DNA from: Auanema rhodensis | Lineage: Eukaryota > Nematoda > Chromadorea > Rhabditida > Rhabditidae | Reading direction: 5' to 3' | Assembly (NCBI GenBank): GCA_964057225.1 | Contig: OZ059894.1 | Location: 1,922,001 to 1,986,000, forward strand | DNA length: 64,000 bases | Part shown: piece by piece, positions 28,021-36,200 of the stretch | Layout: the number at the start of each line of letters is the position of its first letter | Position numbering within the stretch: position 1 is the stretch's first letter | The notes under the pieces: generated by a model | What the model saw: the letters and a program-made list of their open reading frames with translations, nothing else | What the model was told of the DNA's origin: nothing | The model's database searches: none | Position numbers and translations under genes: made by a program

Positions 28021-31000
28021 ACATACAACAAAAGCTATGATGCAAAATTGATTGGTGAGCAGAGTTTACTACCTATGTTAATCTGCAGCATGAGAAATAA
28101 AAAAGTTCTTATTGACACGGGATCGCAAATATCAGTGATGTCGTCACAAGCTCTAGTTAATTTGATGAATGAAGGGGTTGACTTAGATAGAACAGTAACT
28201 CAACTTCCTTGGAATGGAGATAAGTTCATAGCAAATGCCTCGGGTACGCGAATGAATTTTGTTGGAGCAATAAGCTGTGAAGTTTATTGCTCAGAAAGTA
28301 AAAAAACTGCACAAGTATGTTTTTTGGTGAGAAAAAGTAGAGAAGATTCTATACTTATTGGTACGAATGCCCTGAAAGATTTGGGCATATCTTTGAAGTT
28401 TTATAGAAAGGAGGCCATAGCCTTACAGAGAGTTTATATACCTGCGAATAAAAGTAGAACGTTACAAATCTCATGTGACGAGCAGAAAGATAGCTTACTG
28501 GTATCCCATAGGAGTGATATACTCACGGGAATATGTAAAGTGGACACCAATAGTTCCACTACAGTGATTGTGGCTAACATGACATGCCAGCCAACCACGA
28601 TAAAGAAAGGAGAGATTGTCGGTAAATGGGAGTCCGAGAATTGGACTGAAAAGCTGACTGCACTGAATGACGAATTGAAAACCGAATCAATTGATGTGTT
28701 AGAGATGCGTATGTTAGATCAATACGCTAAACCAACAGATCCGGTTGGAAGAGCAGAAAAAGTCATTGCTGTCTTAGAAGAGAAAAGTGGTGTAACCTTT
28801 GATCCAAAGGTCAAGGACCTTTTAGAAGAATATTCATCGATATTTGCGTTGGTTGATGCTGATCTGCAGCAAACAAATATTGTCACTATGAATATTGATA
28901 CGGGAGATGCGAGTCCTATTCGTCAAAAAGTACGACCAGTGCCGTTTGGTATAAAAAATGAGTTTAGAGGTATTATAAAAGACCTACTACAAAGAGGGGT
29001 TATAGAACCTAGCCAAAGCGCATGGGCAAGCCCTGTAGTCTTAGTAGAGAAAAAAGACAAATCTATCAGACTCTGTATAGATTATAGAGAATTGAATAAG
29101 GTCCTGAAACTAGATGCTTATCCAATACCAACGATAGATATCATTCTTAGATCGATGAACGGGAAGAAAATATTTTCCACATTCGATCTATCGTCGGGGT
29201 TTTGGCAAATAAAACTTTCCGAAGAAGATAAAGAAAAAACATCTTTCGTGACCAGCGAAGGATCTTTTCAATTTGTAGTATGTCCTTTTGGCTTAGCAAC
29301 TAGTCCACCAACATTCCAAAGAATGATGGACAAAGCTCTGGGAGATTTACTCAAAAGTAATGAAGTTTTTGTTTATATAGACGATATAATGATTGCAACA
29401 GATACTTTCGAAAGACATTTTGAAGTTATGAAGAATGTTTTTGAAGCGCTGAAACAAGCAAATTTATCGTTGAAAGCGGTTAAGTGTAAACTTTTACAAA
29501 ACGAAGTGGATTATTTGGGCCACAAAGTAAACGGAAAAGGTATTCACGCCGATCCGAATAAAATTGAGGCAATTTTAAAATATCCCTTACCAAATACGAT
29601 TGCTGAATTAAGAACATTCTTGGGAATGGCGTCGTATTACAGAAAATTTGTGCTAAATTTCGCTGCTATTGCTAAACCAATGCACGAAATGACAAGTGAA
29701 AAAAGTAAATGGGAATGGACCCGAGAGAGAAAAGAGGCTTTTGAAGTTCTAAAGAAAAAGCTTACTCAAGCTCCTGTACTAATACAGCCTGACTGGGAAG
29801 GTGCAAATAGCGGTAAAAACCCATATATTATATACACTGATGCGTGTGCATCTGGTGTAGGAGCGGTGTTATGTCAAAAAGCAAAAGATAATTTTTTACA
29901 CCCGATTGCCTTCGTTTCTAAAGGTTTGTCAAAAGCGGAAAAAAATTATCATGTAACAGATTTAGAAGCTCTGGCTATTGTATTTGCGCTAGAGAAGTTT
30001 CAATATTACATTTATAATACTGAAAAAACAGTTGTGAAAACTGATCATCAACCATTGACATGTCTGTTCAAGAAGACAGCAAGTGGGAGAATGTTGAGAT
30101 GGAGCCTGATTGTACAGCGATACAGAATAACTATTGAGTACGTCAAAGGAAAAGGAAATGTTATAGCGGATGCATTATCGCGAGGTGTTCCAGTCCAAGA
30201 TAATTTTGATCTTGAAAGTGACTCAGATATAAAATATATTTGTTCGTTACAAATGAGAGATAATATAGCTGAATTGATGATGGATGAAAATTACAAAAAT
30301 ATTATCAATCTCAGAAGTGATGAAAAACTCACAGAGAGAATTTTTCTGCCAAAACTGGCACATAAACTATTTGTCGGTGATTTTCTAATTTCAAAAGAAA
30401 ACTTGTATTATATCAACGAGAAGGGTGAGAAATTATTAGTCATTCCTCCGTCAAAAAGATATGACATATATAAAGAAGCTCATGAAGGATTATTTGGAGC
30501 TCATTTTGGACCGAAAAAAATTATACGTTCTCTAAAGAGACAATTTTTTTGGGACGGTCTGGATTCAGATGTACGGAAATGGCATAGTGAGTGCAAAAAG
30601 TGTTTTTTAGCAAATAGTCGAACGAGTCCAGTTCCACTATTACAGCCTTATAGAACGGAAAAACCATTCGAATTGGTTGGGATTGATGTGATGGATCTGG
30701 GTCGAACAACATCAAACAATCGTTATGTTGTTGCTATAATAGATCACTTCAGTAAATGGTTAGGTGCATATGCTGTACCAGACAAATCAGCAGCAACTAT
30801 AGCAAATGTGATAGTTGTAAAATGGATTTGTGAAGGGGCGAAATGGCCTAAGAAATTTTTATCCGATAAAGGAACTGAATTTTTGAACAAAGTAGTAGAT
30901 GAAATAAAAAGAATCACAAATATTGAATGGATTACTACTATGGGTTATAACCCGAGGGAAAATGGTATAACTGAACGAGTTAATCAGACTATTCAAAGAG

Positions 31001-32706
31001 CGTTGAAAAAAGCAGGTAATAGTCCTTCAGAATGGGATAAACTTTTACCATTTGTGACGTATGCTTACAACACAACGCCTCATGAAGCAACAGGCGAATC
31101 CCCATTTTTCATTTTACATGGGTTTGAACCTTATCTAGTGTCTAACATTGTCGAACCTGACAAACCAAAACTAGTAGAATATGAACTGGATGAATACAAA
31201 GTAGATCTTCTAGAAGGGTTTCGGTTATCAAGGAAACTCGCCATTGAAAAAAATGATCAGGAACGCGAAAAGTTCAAAATGTATTATGATTCTAAGAAAA
31301 GTAAACAACAAATGGTTTTCCACATCGGAGATAGAGTTTACTTAAAAATTATCAATGAAAAACATAAGCATGTTAATAAAAAATTGGTAAATAATTTACG
31401 AGGTCCATATCGGATTATTGAGTGTTATAAGACATCTGCTCTTATAACAGAATTAACAGGGAAAAATGAACCCATAAAAATTCAGTATGATTTGTTAGTG
31501 AAACTCCCTAGTGCAATAGATGACATACCAGTTGAGACTAAAAAGAAAAGGAAACAGACCAAAATTAATGAGCTCTATTGCAGGAATATCACCATCACTC
31601 ATAAAGACGCTTGTCACCCTTTATATGAGTGTGATGGAAAATACGTGATGCCTGATGGAAACCATCAAATGTGCTCCTTCAAAACTGCTACGTATGGCGA
31701 TATATTGGATAACAGATGTCCAACATTATTGAGAGGAATCAGAGTAAAGAACACGTTTCGTCTAGCGCAGTTTTTATGCATCATGAAAGATCCAAGAATT
31801 TGGATATCCGAAAAGATTAATTTTATCAATAGGATGAACGTACATCCGGATGCGGAAAGCATGGCTGAAGCGATATTAATTCAAAAAAAATTTTGTTTAC
31901 ATGCAAAAGTCAATTTCTCGGTAATCGAGAATTTTCATATCTCTTGTTCAAATAACGTTGAATTTAATATGTCAGCAGATGACATTTCCAAAGCTTTTTT
32001 GTTGGCTGCTGAAAAAATAGCCCGTGTTGTAAAACCTTCTAAAAAAGATGTGCTTTTTGTACCGAAAAGAATGAACGCGGTAAACGACTTATACTTTCCA
32101 TTTGGTGACTGTATAGTCTATGAAAATTTGACTGGAGAAGTCATCCCTAAGTTGTTGAATTATAATAATGTTAGGTATGTATTGGTTGTAGTGCCTGTGA
32201 TTTGTGAAGAAGATGAGATTAGTAAGATAACAAAACAGTTGGGGAGATTAGGATGTGCCCTAGAATCCCAGATTTTGTTAATAAGTCCTATCGCAAGATA
32301 TGACGATAATAAATTTTTTGAAAGTATGAGAACGTGGCAGAAGGTCCATGAAATGTTCGCAGCTGAGAGCGCTACTCTTAATAATAAATTGTGGGTCCAG
32401 TACATAGGGTGTCGAGGAGACGATCTTGCGCTTGTTACTAATTACTGGTTTGCCGGTGGGCCGTTACCATATCAGAAATCTTCTGATCGTATTTTGTTTG
32501 AGCATGTAAAAAGTTTTTTTGCAATGCTACAAAAAAAATTGCTATCTGTGGGTGTCGCATCTATGCTAAATAGAATTGAAAGGCGGAAACAAAAGCCAGC
32601 GACAAATATAAAGCCATATGAGAAATTCTCTTATAAGAAGAATTCTGCGAATTTGCAGAAAACCCATAAGCCTCAACAACAGTTTAAAAAACAGCACCAT
32701 AACTAA
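26413..32706 (+). CDS. gag-pol: Gag-Pol polyprotein (Gag, protease, RT, RNase H, integrase, extra C-terminal domain)
   Basis: A single uninterrupted frame of 2097 residues that supplies all proteins for particle formation, reverse transcription and integration. I chose the ATG at 26413 because it is the first in frame and has a purine at -3. Gag capsid-like region is about 257-460 (PSFSSGSFEKW near 264-274). A CCHC zinc knuckle (CX2CX4HX4C) is at 487-500. Aspartic protease has DTG at 568-570 and ILIG at 647-650. RT is about 837-1040 with catalytic D925, D990 and D991 (YIDD). RNase H is about 1135-1256 with D1143, E1185, D1211 and D1253. Integrase has H1357, H1364, C1394, C1397 and a D1425, D1485, E1521 triad with exact DX35E spacing. 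A GPY/F-like module lies near 1633-1698 (LRGPY at 1662-1666). A basic KKKRK (1710-1714) and an unassigned extension of about 390 residues follow. No frameshift or stop separates gag from pol, so processing must set protein ratios. All catalytic residues are present. Confidence 0.96.
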   Translation: MSFVNELLDMDFESAFEEVMLNSFISEILSAIEPLNDCLRKDFTEKIRNSAEKRRAEQKVANLINSIKQNLASELRKGQNWRFIQSIITAMNKSGLKKPSELGNTLKLADKRAETTKFICEIFQLNESEIVDEMRAINSTMKDLCDFFKCDKKSLKHEIFNSFNLQRSATIESQAQLAMADMMIDDKAAGKIEEENSEIEYILQLHRQKELGTTQKWLTDVQQEQEKKEGLDSKGESSLPFNGLSAQNEAFLDIMRAQLLPDVPSFSSGSFEKWNHFVEGFHLKYPKSTLSASGRRTLFVEKLRGEARDRYDELPEIIRNSSLDKIIEELNKQHEYSKRASRLDAIAALKSLKFDNNSNLISFCKKLEETSRKAYPGLSMSKLSFTRAQVLYEVLRECTCALQVLETIETSEEGEVYEKVKEVALRCERNKRIHYNQHRKDRIPEVNLPRLRFLKQNNTASGQHMTNRGSYVTEKVRNFPQRKEVICYICNKSGHIATHCAERKRPSDNSKRIEQEQNNMGPVMNKQAVAWNKTIKTYNKSYDAKLIGEQSLLPMLICSMRNKKVLIDTGSQISVMSSQALVNLMNEGVDLDRTVTQLPWNGDKFIANASGTRMNFVGAISCEVYCSESKKTAQVCFLVRKSREDSILIGTNALKDLGISLKFYRKEAIALQRVYIPANKSRTLQISCDEQKDSLLVSHRSDILTGICKVDTNSSTTVIVANMTCQPTTIKKGEIVGKWESENWTEKLTALNDELKTESIDVLEMRMLDQYAKPTDPVGRAEKVIAVLEEKSGVTFDPKVKDLLEEYSSIFALVDADLQQTNIVTMNIDTGDASPIRQKVRPVPFGIKNEFRGIIKDLLQRGVIEPSQSAWASPVVLVEKKDKSIRLCIDYRELNKVLKLDAYPIPTIDIILRSMNGKKIFSTFDLSSGFWQIKLSEEDKEKTSFVTSEGSFQFVVCPFGLATSPPTFQRMMDKALGDLLKSNEVFVYIDDIMIATDTFERHFEVMKNVFEALKQANLSLKAVKCKLLQNEVDYLGHKVNGKGIHADPNKIEAILKYPLPNTIAELRTFLGMASYYRKFVLNFAAIAKPMHEMTSEKSKWEWTRERKEAFEVLKKKLTQAPVLIQPDWEGANSGKNPYIIYTDACASGVGAVLCQKAKDNFLHPIAFVSKGLSKAEKNYHVTDLEALAIVFALEKFQYYIYNTEKTVVKTDHQPLTCLFKKTASGRMLRWSLIVQRYRITIEYVKGKGNVIADALSRGVPVQDNFDLESDSDIKYICSLQMRDNIAELMMDENYKNIINLRSDEKLTERIFLPKLAHKLFVGDFLISKENLYYINEKGEKLLVIPPSKRYDIYKEAHEGLFGAHFGPKKIIRSLKRQFFWDGLDSDVRKWHSECKKCFLANSRTSPVPLLQPYRTEKPFELVGIDVMDLGRTTSNNRYVVAIIDHFSKWLGAYAVPDKSAATIANVIVVKWICEGAKWPKKFLSDKGTEFLNKVVDEIKRITNIEWITTMGYNPRENGITERVNQTIQRALKKAGNSPSEWDKLLPFVTYAYNTTPHEATGESPFFILHGFEPYLVSNIVEPDKPKLVEYELDEYKVDLLEGFRLSRKLAIEKNDQEREKFKMYYDSKKSKQQMVFHIGDRVYLKIINEKHKHVNKKLVNNLRGPYRIIECYKTSALITELTGKNEPIKIQYDLLVKLPSAIDDIPVETKKKRKQTKINELYCRNITITHKDACHPLYECDGKYVMPDGNHQMCSFKTATYGDILDNRCPTLLRGIRVKNTFRLAQFLCIMKDPRIWISEKINFINRMNVHPDAESMAEAILIQKKFCLHAKVNFSVIENFHISCSNNVEFNMSADDISKAFLLAAEKIARVVKPSKKDVLFVPKRMNAVNDLYFPFGDCIVYENLTGEVIPKLLNYNNVRYVLVVVPVICEEDEISKITKQLGRLGCALESQILLISPIARYDDNKFFESMRTWQKVHEMFAAESATLNNKLWVQYIGCRGDDLALVTNYWFAGGPLPYQKSSDRILFEHVKSFFAMLQKKLLSVGVASMLNRIERRKQKPATNIKPYEKFSYKKNSANLQKTHKPQQQFKKQHHN
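28030..28402 (+). other. Aspartic protease domain
   Basis: Retropepsin-type half-domain. The active-site sequence LIDTGSQISVM is encoded around 28108-28140 (D568), and the second conserved motif ILIGTNAL around 28351-28374 supplies the hydrophobic-hydrophobic-Gly flap partner. Spacing of about 80 residues fits the family. It acts as a dimer to cut the polyprotein. Confidence 0.88.
28921..30180 (+). other. Reverse transcriptase and RNase H domains
   Basis: RT fingers and palm carry SAWASPVVLV, DYRELN, FDLSSGFWQI (D925) and FVYIDDIMIA (D990, D991), then YLGHKV, all standard Ty3/gypsy landmarks. RNase H follows after the usual connection with TDACASGVGAVL (D1143), TDLEALA (E1185), KTDHQPL (D1211) and ADALSRG (D1253). 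Together they copy the genomic RNA into DNA and remove the RNA strand. No essential residue is missing. Confidence 0.95.
30481..31505 (+). other. Integrase: zinc-binding, catalytic core and GPY/F-like module
   Basis: The N-terminal H2C2 motif is H1357-X6-H1364 with C1394-X2-C1397. The core has GIDVMDLG (D1425), FLSDKGTEF (D1485) and GITERVNQ (E1521), giving the DX35E spacing typical of retroviral-type integrases. Beyond the core, GDRVYLKI and LRGPYRIIE match the GPY/F module of Ty3/gypsy integrases. I see no chromodomain after it. Confidence 0.92.
31531..32706 (+). other. Unassigned C-terminal extension of the polyprotein (about 390 residues)
   Basis: Begins at the basic cluster KKKRK (1710-1714), which resembles a nuclear localisation signal. 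It continues with a Cys/His-containing part (C1723, H1730, C1734, H1735, C1740, H1751, C1754, C1769), a longer alternating helix and strand-like part with hydrophobic strands such as RYVLVVVPV and QILLISPIA, and ends in a basic, Gln- and Asn-rich tail. It is not an envelope protein: I see no signal peptide or membrane anchor. It could be an integrase tether, an accessory nucleic-acid binding domain, or a degenerate SGNH-hydrolase-like fold. None of these is demonstrated. Confidence 0.6.
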
Positions 32707-32834
32707 TTTCTTGTTGAAATTTGAATTTTCTCATGTATGTTGTAAATGTTTATTTTAATTGTTGTTTTTAAAGAAACTGTTAAACTATTGAATAAATAGT
32801 AATAAGAAGAATTTTTTCTCGGGACGAGAAATTT
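32707..32834 (+). other. 3' untranslated region of the retrotransposon
   Basis: 128 bases between the gag-pol stop and the purine-rich tract. It is T-rich and then A-rich and has no ORF of note; the small antisense frame that overlaps it also runs through the LTR and is not a gene. Confidence 0.7.
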
Positions 32835-32847
32835 GAGAGGCCGGGGA
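32835..32847 (+). other. Polypurine tract, interrupted by CC
   Basis: GAGAGGCCGGGGA directly precedes the 3' LTR, which is where plus-strand DNA priming occurs. All bases are purines except a central CC, so it is an imperfect tract. The last A may belong to the LTR instead. Confidence 0.7.
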
Positions 32848-33226
32848 TGTCAAGAATATGGCTATAGATACTAAAATGAATAGTATAAATAAAGATAAAT
32901 ATATAATATAATTTATATAAAATATTAAGATAACAATTATTCATGAAAAAATTAAATAAAATGAATAATTTGAATAAAATGACCCATTGATAAAACAATC
33001 CATAGTAATCGCGCTCCATTTAGAGATTGTTGGTAAACAGTGAACTGTTGATAATCAACTACCGTAATCTGATTAAAACAATATTTAGTTGTTTTTTGTC
33101 CTAAAATTATTGTGATAAGGAATTTTTTTATATTTTTTTCAGTTTGGAATTTTCTCTTGAATTTTTTTGTATTTTTTTTTGTTTTTTTAAATAAATCTTT
33201 CTCTTTTTATTTTTCGTTCTTTGATT
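32848..33226 (+). repeat. 3' long terminal repeat
   Basis: 379-bp copy of 25604-25982. Reading both copies side by side I find no difference. It is followed at once by ACTA and then the remainder of the interrupted satellite monomer. Confidence 0.93.
33190..33195 (+). terminator. Polyadenylation signal AATAAA in the 3' LTR
   Basis: AATAAA lies 31 bases before the LTR end and is followed by a T-rich stretch, as expected for 3' end formation of the element's RNA. Another AATAAA occurs earlier in the LTR (equivalent to 25711-25716), so the used site is not certain. Confidence 0.5.
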
Positions 33227-33230
33227 ACTA
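33227..33230. repeat. Target-site duplication, right copy (ACTA)
   Basis: Matches 25600-25603. The satellite continues with CTTTGAGAAACGC, completing the monomer begun at 25273. Confidence 0.9.
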
Positions 33231-33250
33231 CTTTGAGAAACGCTTAATAC

Positions 33251-36200
33251 AAAAATTAGTTATGATCGTTTGAAAAATGATGCATTAGTGTATGTTGAGT
33301 TTCCATGTACACTCAACATAGCTTCCAAAAACATTTTGACAAAAATTTTTTCGAAAAATTTCAGAATAATTTAGCAAAAAGTAGATGTTTTTAGATTTCT
33401 TTTCTCAAGGCAAAGACGATGGACAATGTTATTCAACGAAAAAATTAATTCTTCAGGGTGAAAATCGAGGATATAAGTGTGAACTTATATCAGTTGATAT
33501 CTCGGTGCATTTTTAAGCTAGCGCAAATCTGATAACACAGATCGACGCAGCTTGAAAATCCGCATCGAATGCACTATACTACTTTGAGAAACGCTTAATA
33601 CAAAAATTAGTTATGATCGTTTGAAAAATGATGCATTAGTGTATGTTGAGTTTCCATGTACACTCAACATTGCTTCCAAAAAAATTTTGACAAAAATTTT
33701 TTCGAAAAATTTCAAATTAATTTAGCAGAAAGTATATGTTTTTAGATTTCTTTTTTCAAGGCAAAGACGATGGACAATGTTATTCAACGAAAAAATTAAT
33801 TCTTCAGGGTGAAAATCGAGGATATAAGTGTGAATTTATATCAGTTGATATCTCGGTGCATTTTTAAGCTAGCGCAAATCTGATAACACAGATCGACGCA
33901 GCTTGAAAATCCGCATTGAATGCACTATACTACATTGAGGAACGCTTAATACAAAAATTAGTTATGATCGTTTGAAAAATGATGCATTAGTGTATGTTGA
34001 GTTTCCATGTACACTCAACATAGCTTCCAAAAACATTTTGACAAAAATTTTTTCGAAAAATTTCAAAATAATTTAGCAGAAAGTAGATGTTTTTAGATTC
34101 CTTTTTTTAAGGCAAAGACGATGGACAATGTTATTCAACGAAAAAATTAATTCTTCAGGGTGAAAATCGAGGATATAAGTGTGAATTTATATCAGTTGAT
34201 ATCTCGGTGCATTTTTAAGCTAGCGCAAATCTGATAACACAGATCGACGCAGCTTGAAAATCCGCATCGAATGCACTATACTACTTTGAGAAACGCTTAA
34301 TACAAAAATTAGTTATGATCGTTTGAAAAATGATGCATTAGTGTATGTTGAGTTTCCATGTACACTCAACATAGCTTCCAAAAACATTTTGACAAAATTT
34401 TTTTCAAAAAATTTCAAAATAATTTAGCAGAAAGTAGATGTTTTTAGATTCCTTTTTTTAAGGCAAAGACGACGGACAATGTTATTCAACGAAAAAATTA
34501 ATTCTTCAGGGTGAAAATCGAGGATATAAGTGTGAACTTATATCAGTTGATATCTCGGTGCATTTTTAAGCTAGCGCAAATCTGATAACACAGATCGACG
34601 CAGCTTGAAAATCCGCATCGAATGCACTATACTACTTTGAGAAACGCTTAATACAAAAATTAGTTATGATCGTTTGAAAAATGATGCATTAGTGTATGTT
34701 GAGTTTCCATGTACACTCAACATTGCTTCCAAAAACATTTTGACAAAAATTTTTTCGAAAAATTTCAAATTAATTTAGCAGGAAGTATAAGTTTTTAGAT
34801 TCCTTTTTTCAAGGCAAAGACGATGGACAATGTTATTCAACGAAAAAATTAATTCTTCAGGGTGAAAATCGAGGATATAAGTGTGAACTTATATCAGTTG
34901 ATATCTCGGTGCATTTTTAAGCTAGCGCAAATCTGATAACACAGATCGACGCAGCTTAAAAATCCGCATCGAATGCACTATACTACATTGAGGAACGCTT
35001 AATACAAAAATTAGTTATGATCGTTTGAAAAATGATGCATTAGTGTATGTTGAGTTTCCATGTACACTCAACATTGCTTCCAAAAACATTTTGACAAAAA
35101 TTTTTTCGAAAAATTTCAAAATAATTTAGCAAAAAGTAGATGTTTTTAGATTCCTTTTTTCAAGGCAAAGACGATGGACAATGTTATTCAACGAAAAAAT
35201 TAATTCTTCAGGGTGAAAATCGAGGATATAAGTGTGAACTTATATCAGTTGATATCTCGGTGCATTTTTAAGCTAGCGCAAATCTGATAACACAGATCGA
35301 CGCAGCTTAAAAATCCGCATCGAATGCACTATACTACATTGAGGAACGCTTAATACAAAAATTAGTTATGATCGTTTGAAAAATGATGCATTAGTGTATG
35401 TTGAGTTTCCATGTACACTCAACATTGCTTCCAAAAACATTTTGACAAAAATTTTTTCGAAAAATTTCAAAATAATTTAGCAAAAAGTAGATGTTTTTAG
35501 ATTCCTTTTTTCAAGGCAAAGACGATGGACAATGTTATTCAGCGAAAAAATTAATTCTTCAGGGTGAAAATCGAGGATATAAGTGTGAACTTATATCAGT
35601 TGATATCTCGGTGCATTTTTAAGCTAGCGCAAATCTGATAACACAGATCGACGCAGCTTGAAAATCCGCATCGAATGCACTATACCACTTTGAGAAACGC
35701 TTAATACAAAAATTAGTTATGATCGTTTGAAAAATGATGCATTAGTGTATGTTGAGTTTCCATGTACACTCAACATTGCTTCCAAAAACATTTTGACAAA
35801 AATTTTTTCGAAAAATTTCAAAATAATTTAGCAAAAAGTAGATGTTTTTAGATTCCTTTTTTCAAGGCGAAGACGATGGACATTGTTATTCAACGAAAAA
35901 ATTAATTCTTCAGGGTGAAAATCGAGGATATAAGTGTGAACTTATATCAGTTGATATCTCGGTGCATTTTTAAGCTAGCGCAAATCTGATAACACAGATC
36001 GACGCAGCTTGAAAATCCGCATCGAATGCACTATACTACATTGAGAAACGCTTAATACAAAAATTAGTTATGATCGTTTGAAAAATGATGCATTAGTGTA
36101 TGTTGAGTTTCCATGTACACTCAACATAGCTTCCAAAAACATTTTGACAAAAATTTTTTCGAAAAATTTCAAAATAATTTAGCAGAAAGTAGATGTTTTT

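Larger units (their letters stand above)
25604..33226 (+). mobile_element. Intact Ty3/gypsy (Metaviridae) LTR retrotransposon, 7623 bp
   Basis: A complete element in + orientation: 379-bp LTRs, primer-binding region, leader, one gag-pol ORF, purine-rich tract and target duplication. The domain order protease, RT, RNase H, integrase places it in Ty3/gypsy rather than Ty1/copia, where integrase precedes RT. The two LTRs look identical base for base and the ORF has no stop or frameshift, which points to very recent insertion. No envelope-like ORF follows pol. It interrupts satellite monomer 25273 after offset 331, and satellite phase resumes exactly after it (insertion plus duplication is 7627 bp). 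The nearest named family is not recognised. Confidence 0.97.

Noticed and set aside
27255-32405. Further short antisense ORFs inside gag-pol
   Set aside because: All overlap the strongly supported gag-pol frame and carry no motif.
32707-32847. Possible envelope gene
   Set aside because: Only 141 bases lie between the pol stop and the 3' LTR, and the C-terminal extension of pol shows no signal peptide or membrane anchor.
32780-33019. 79-codon antisense ORF over the 3' LTR
   Set aside because: It lies in A/T-rich LTR and 3' UTR sequence with low-complexity hydrophobic content, and is not a plausible gene.
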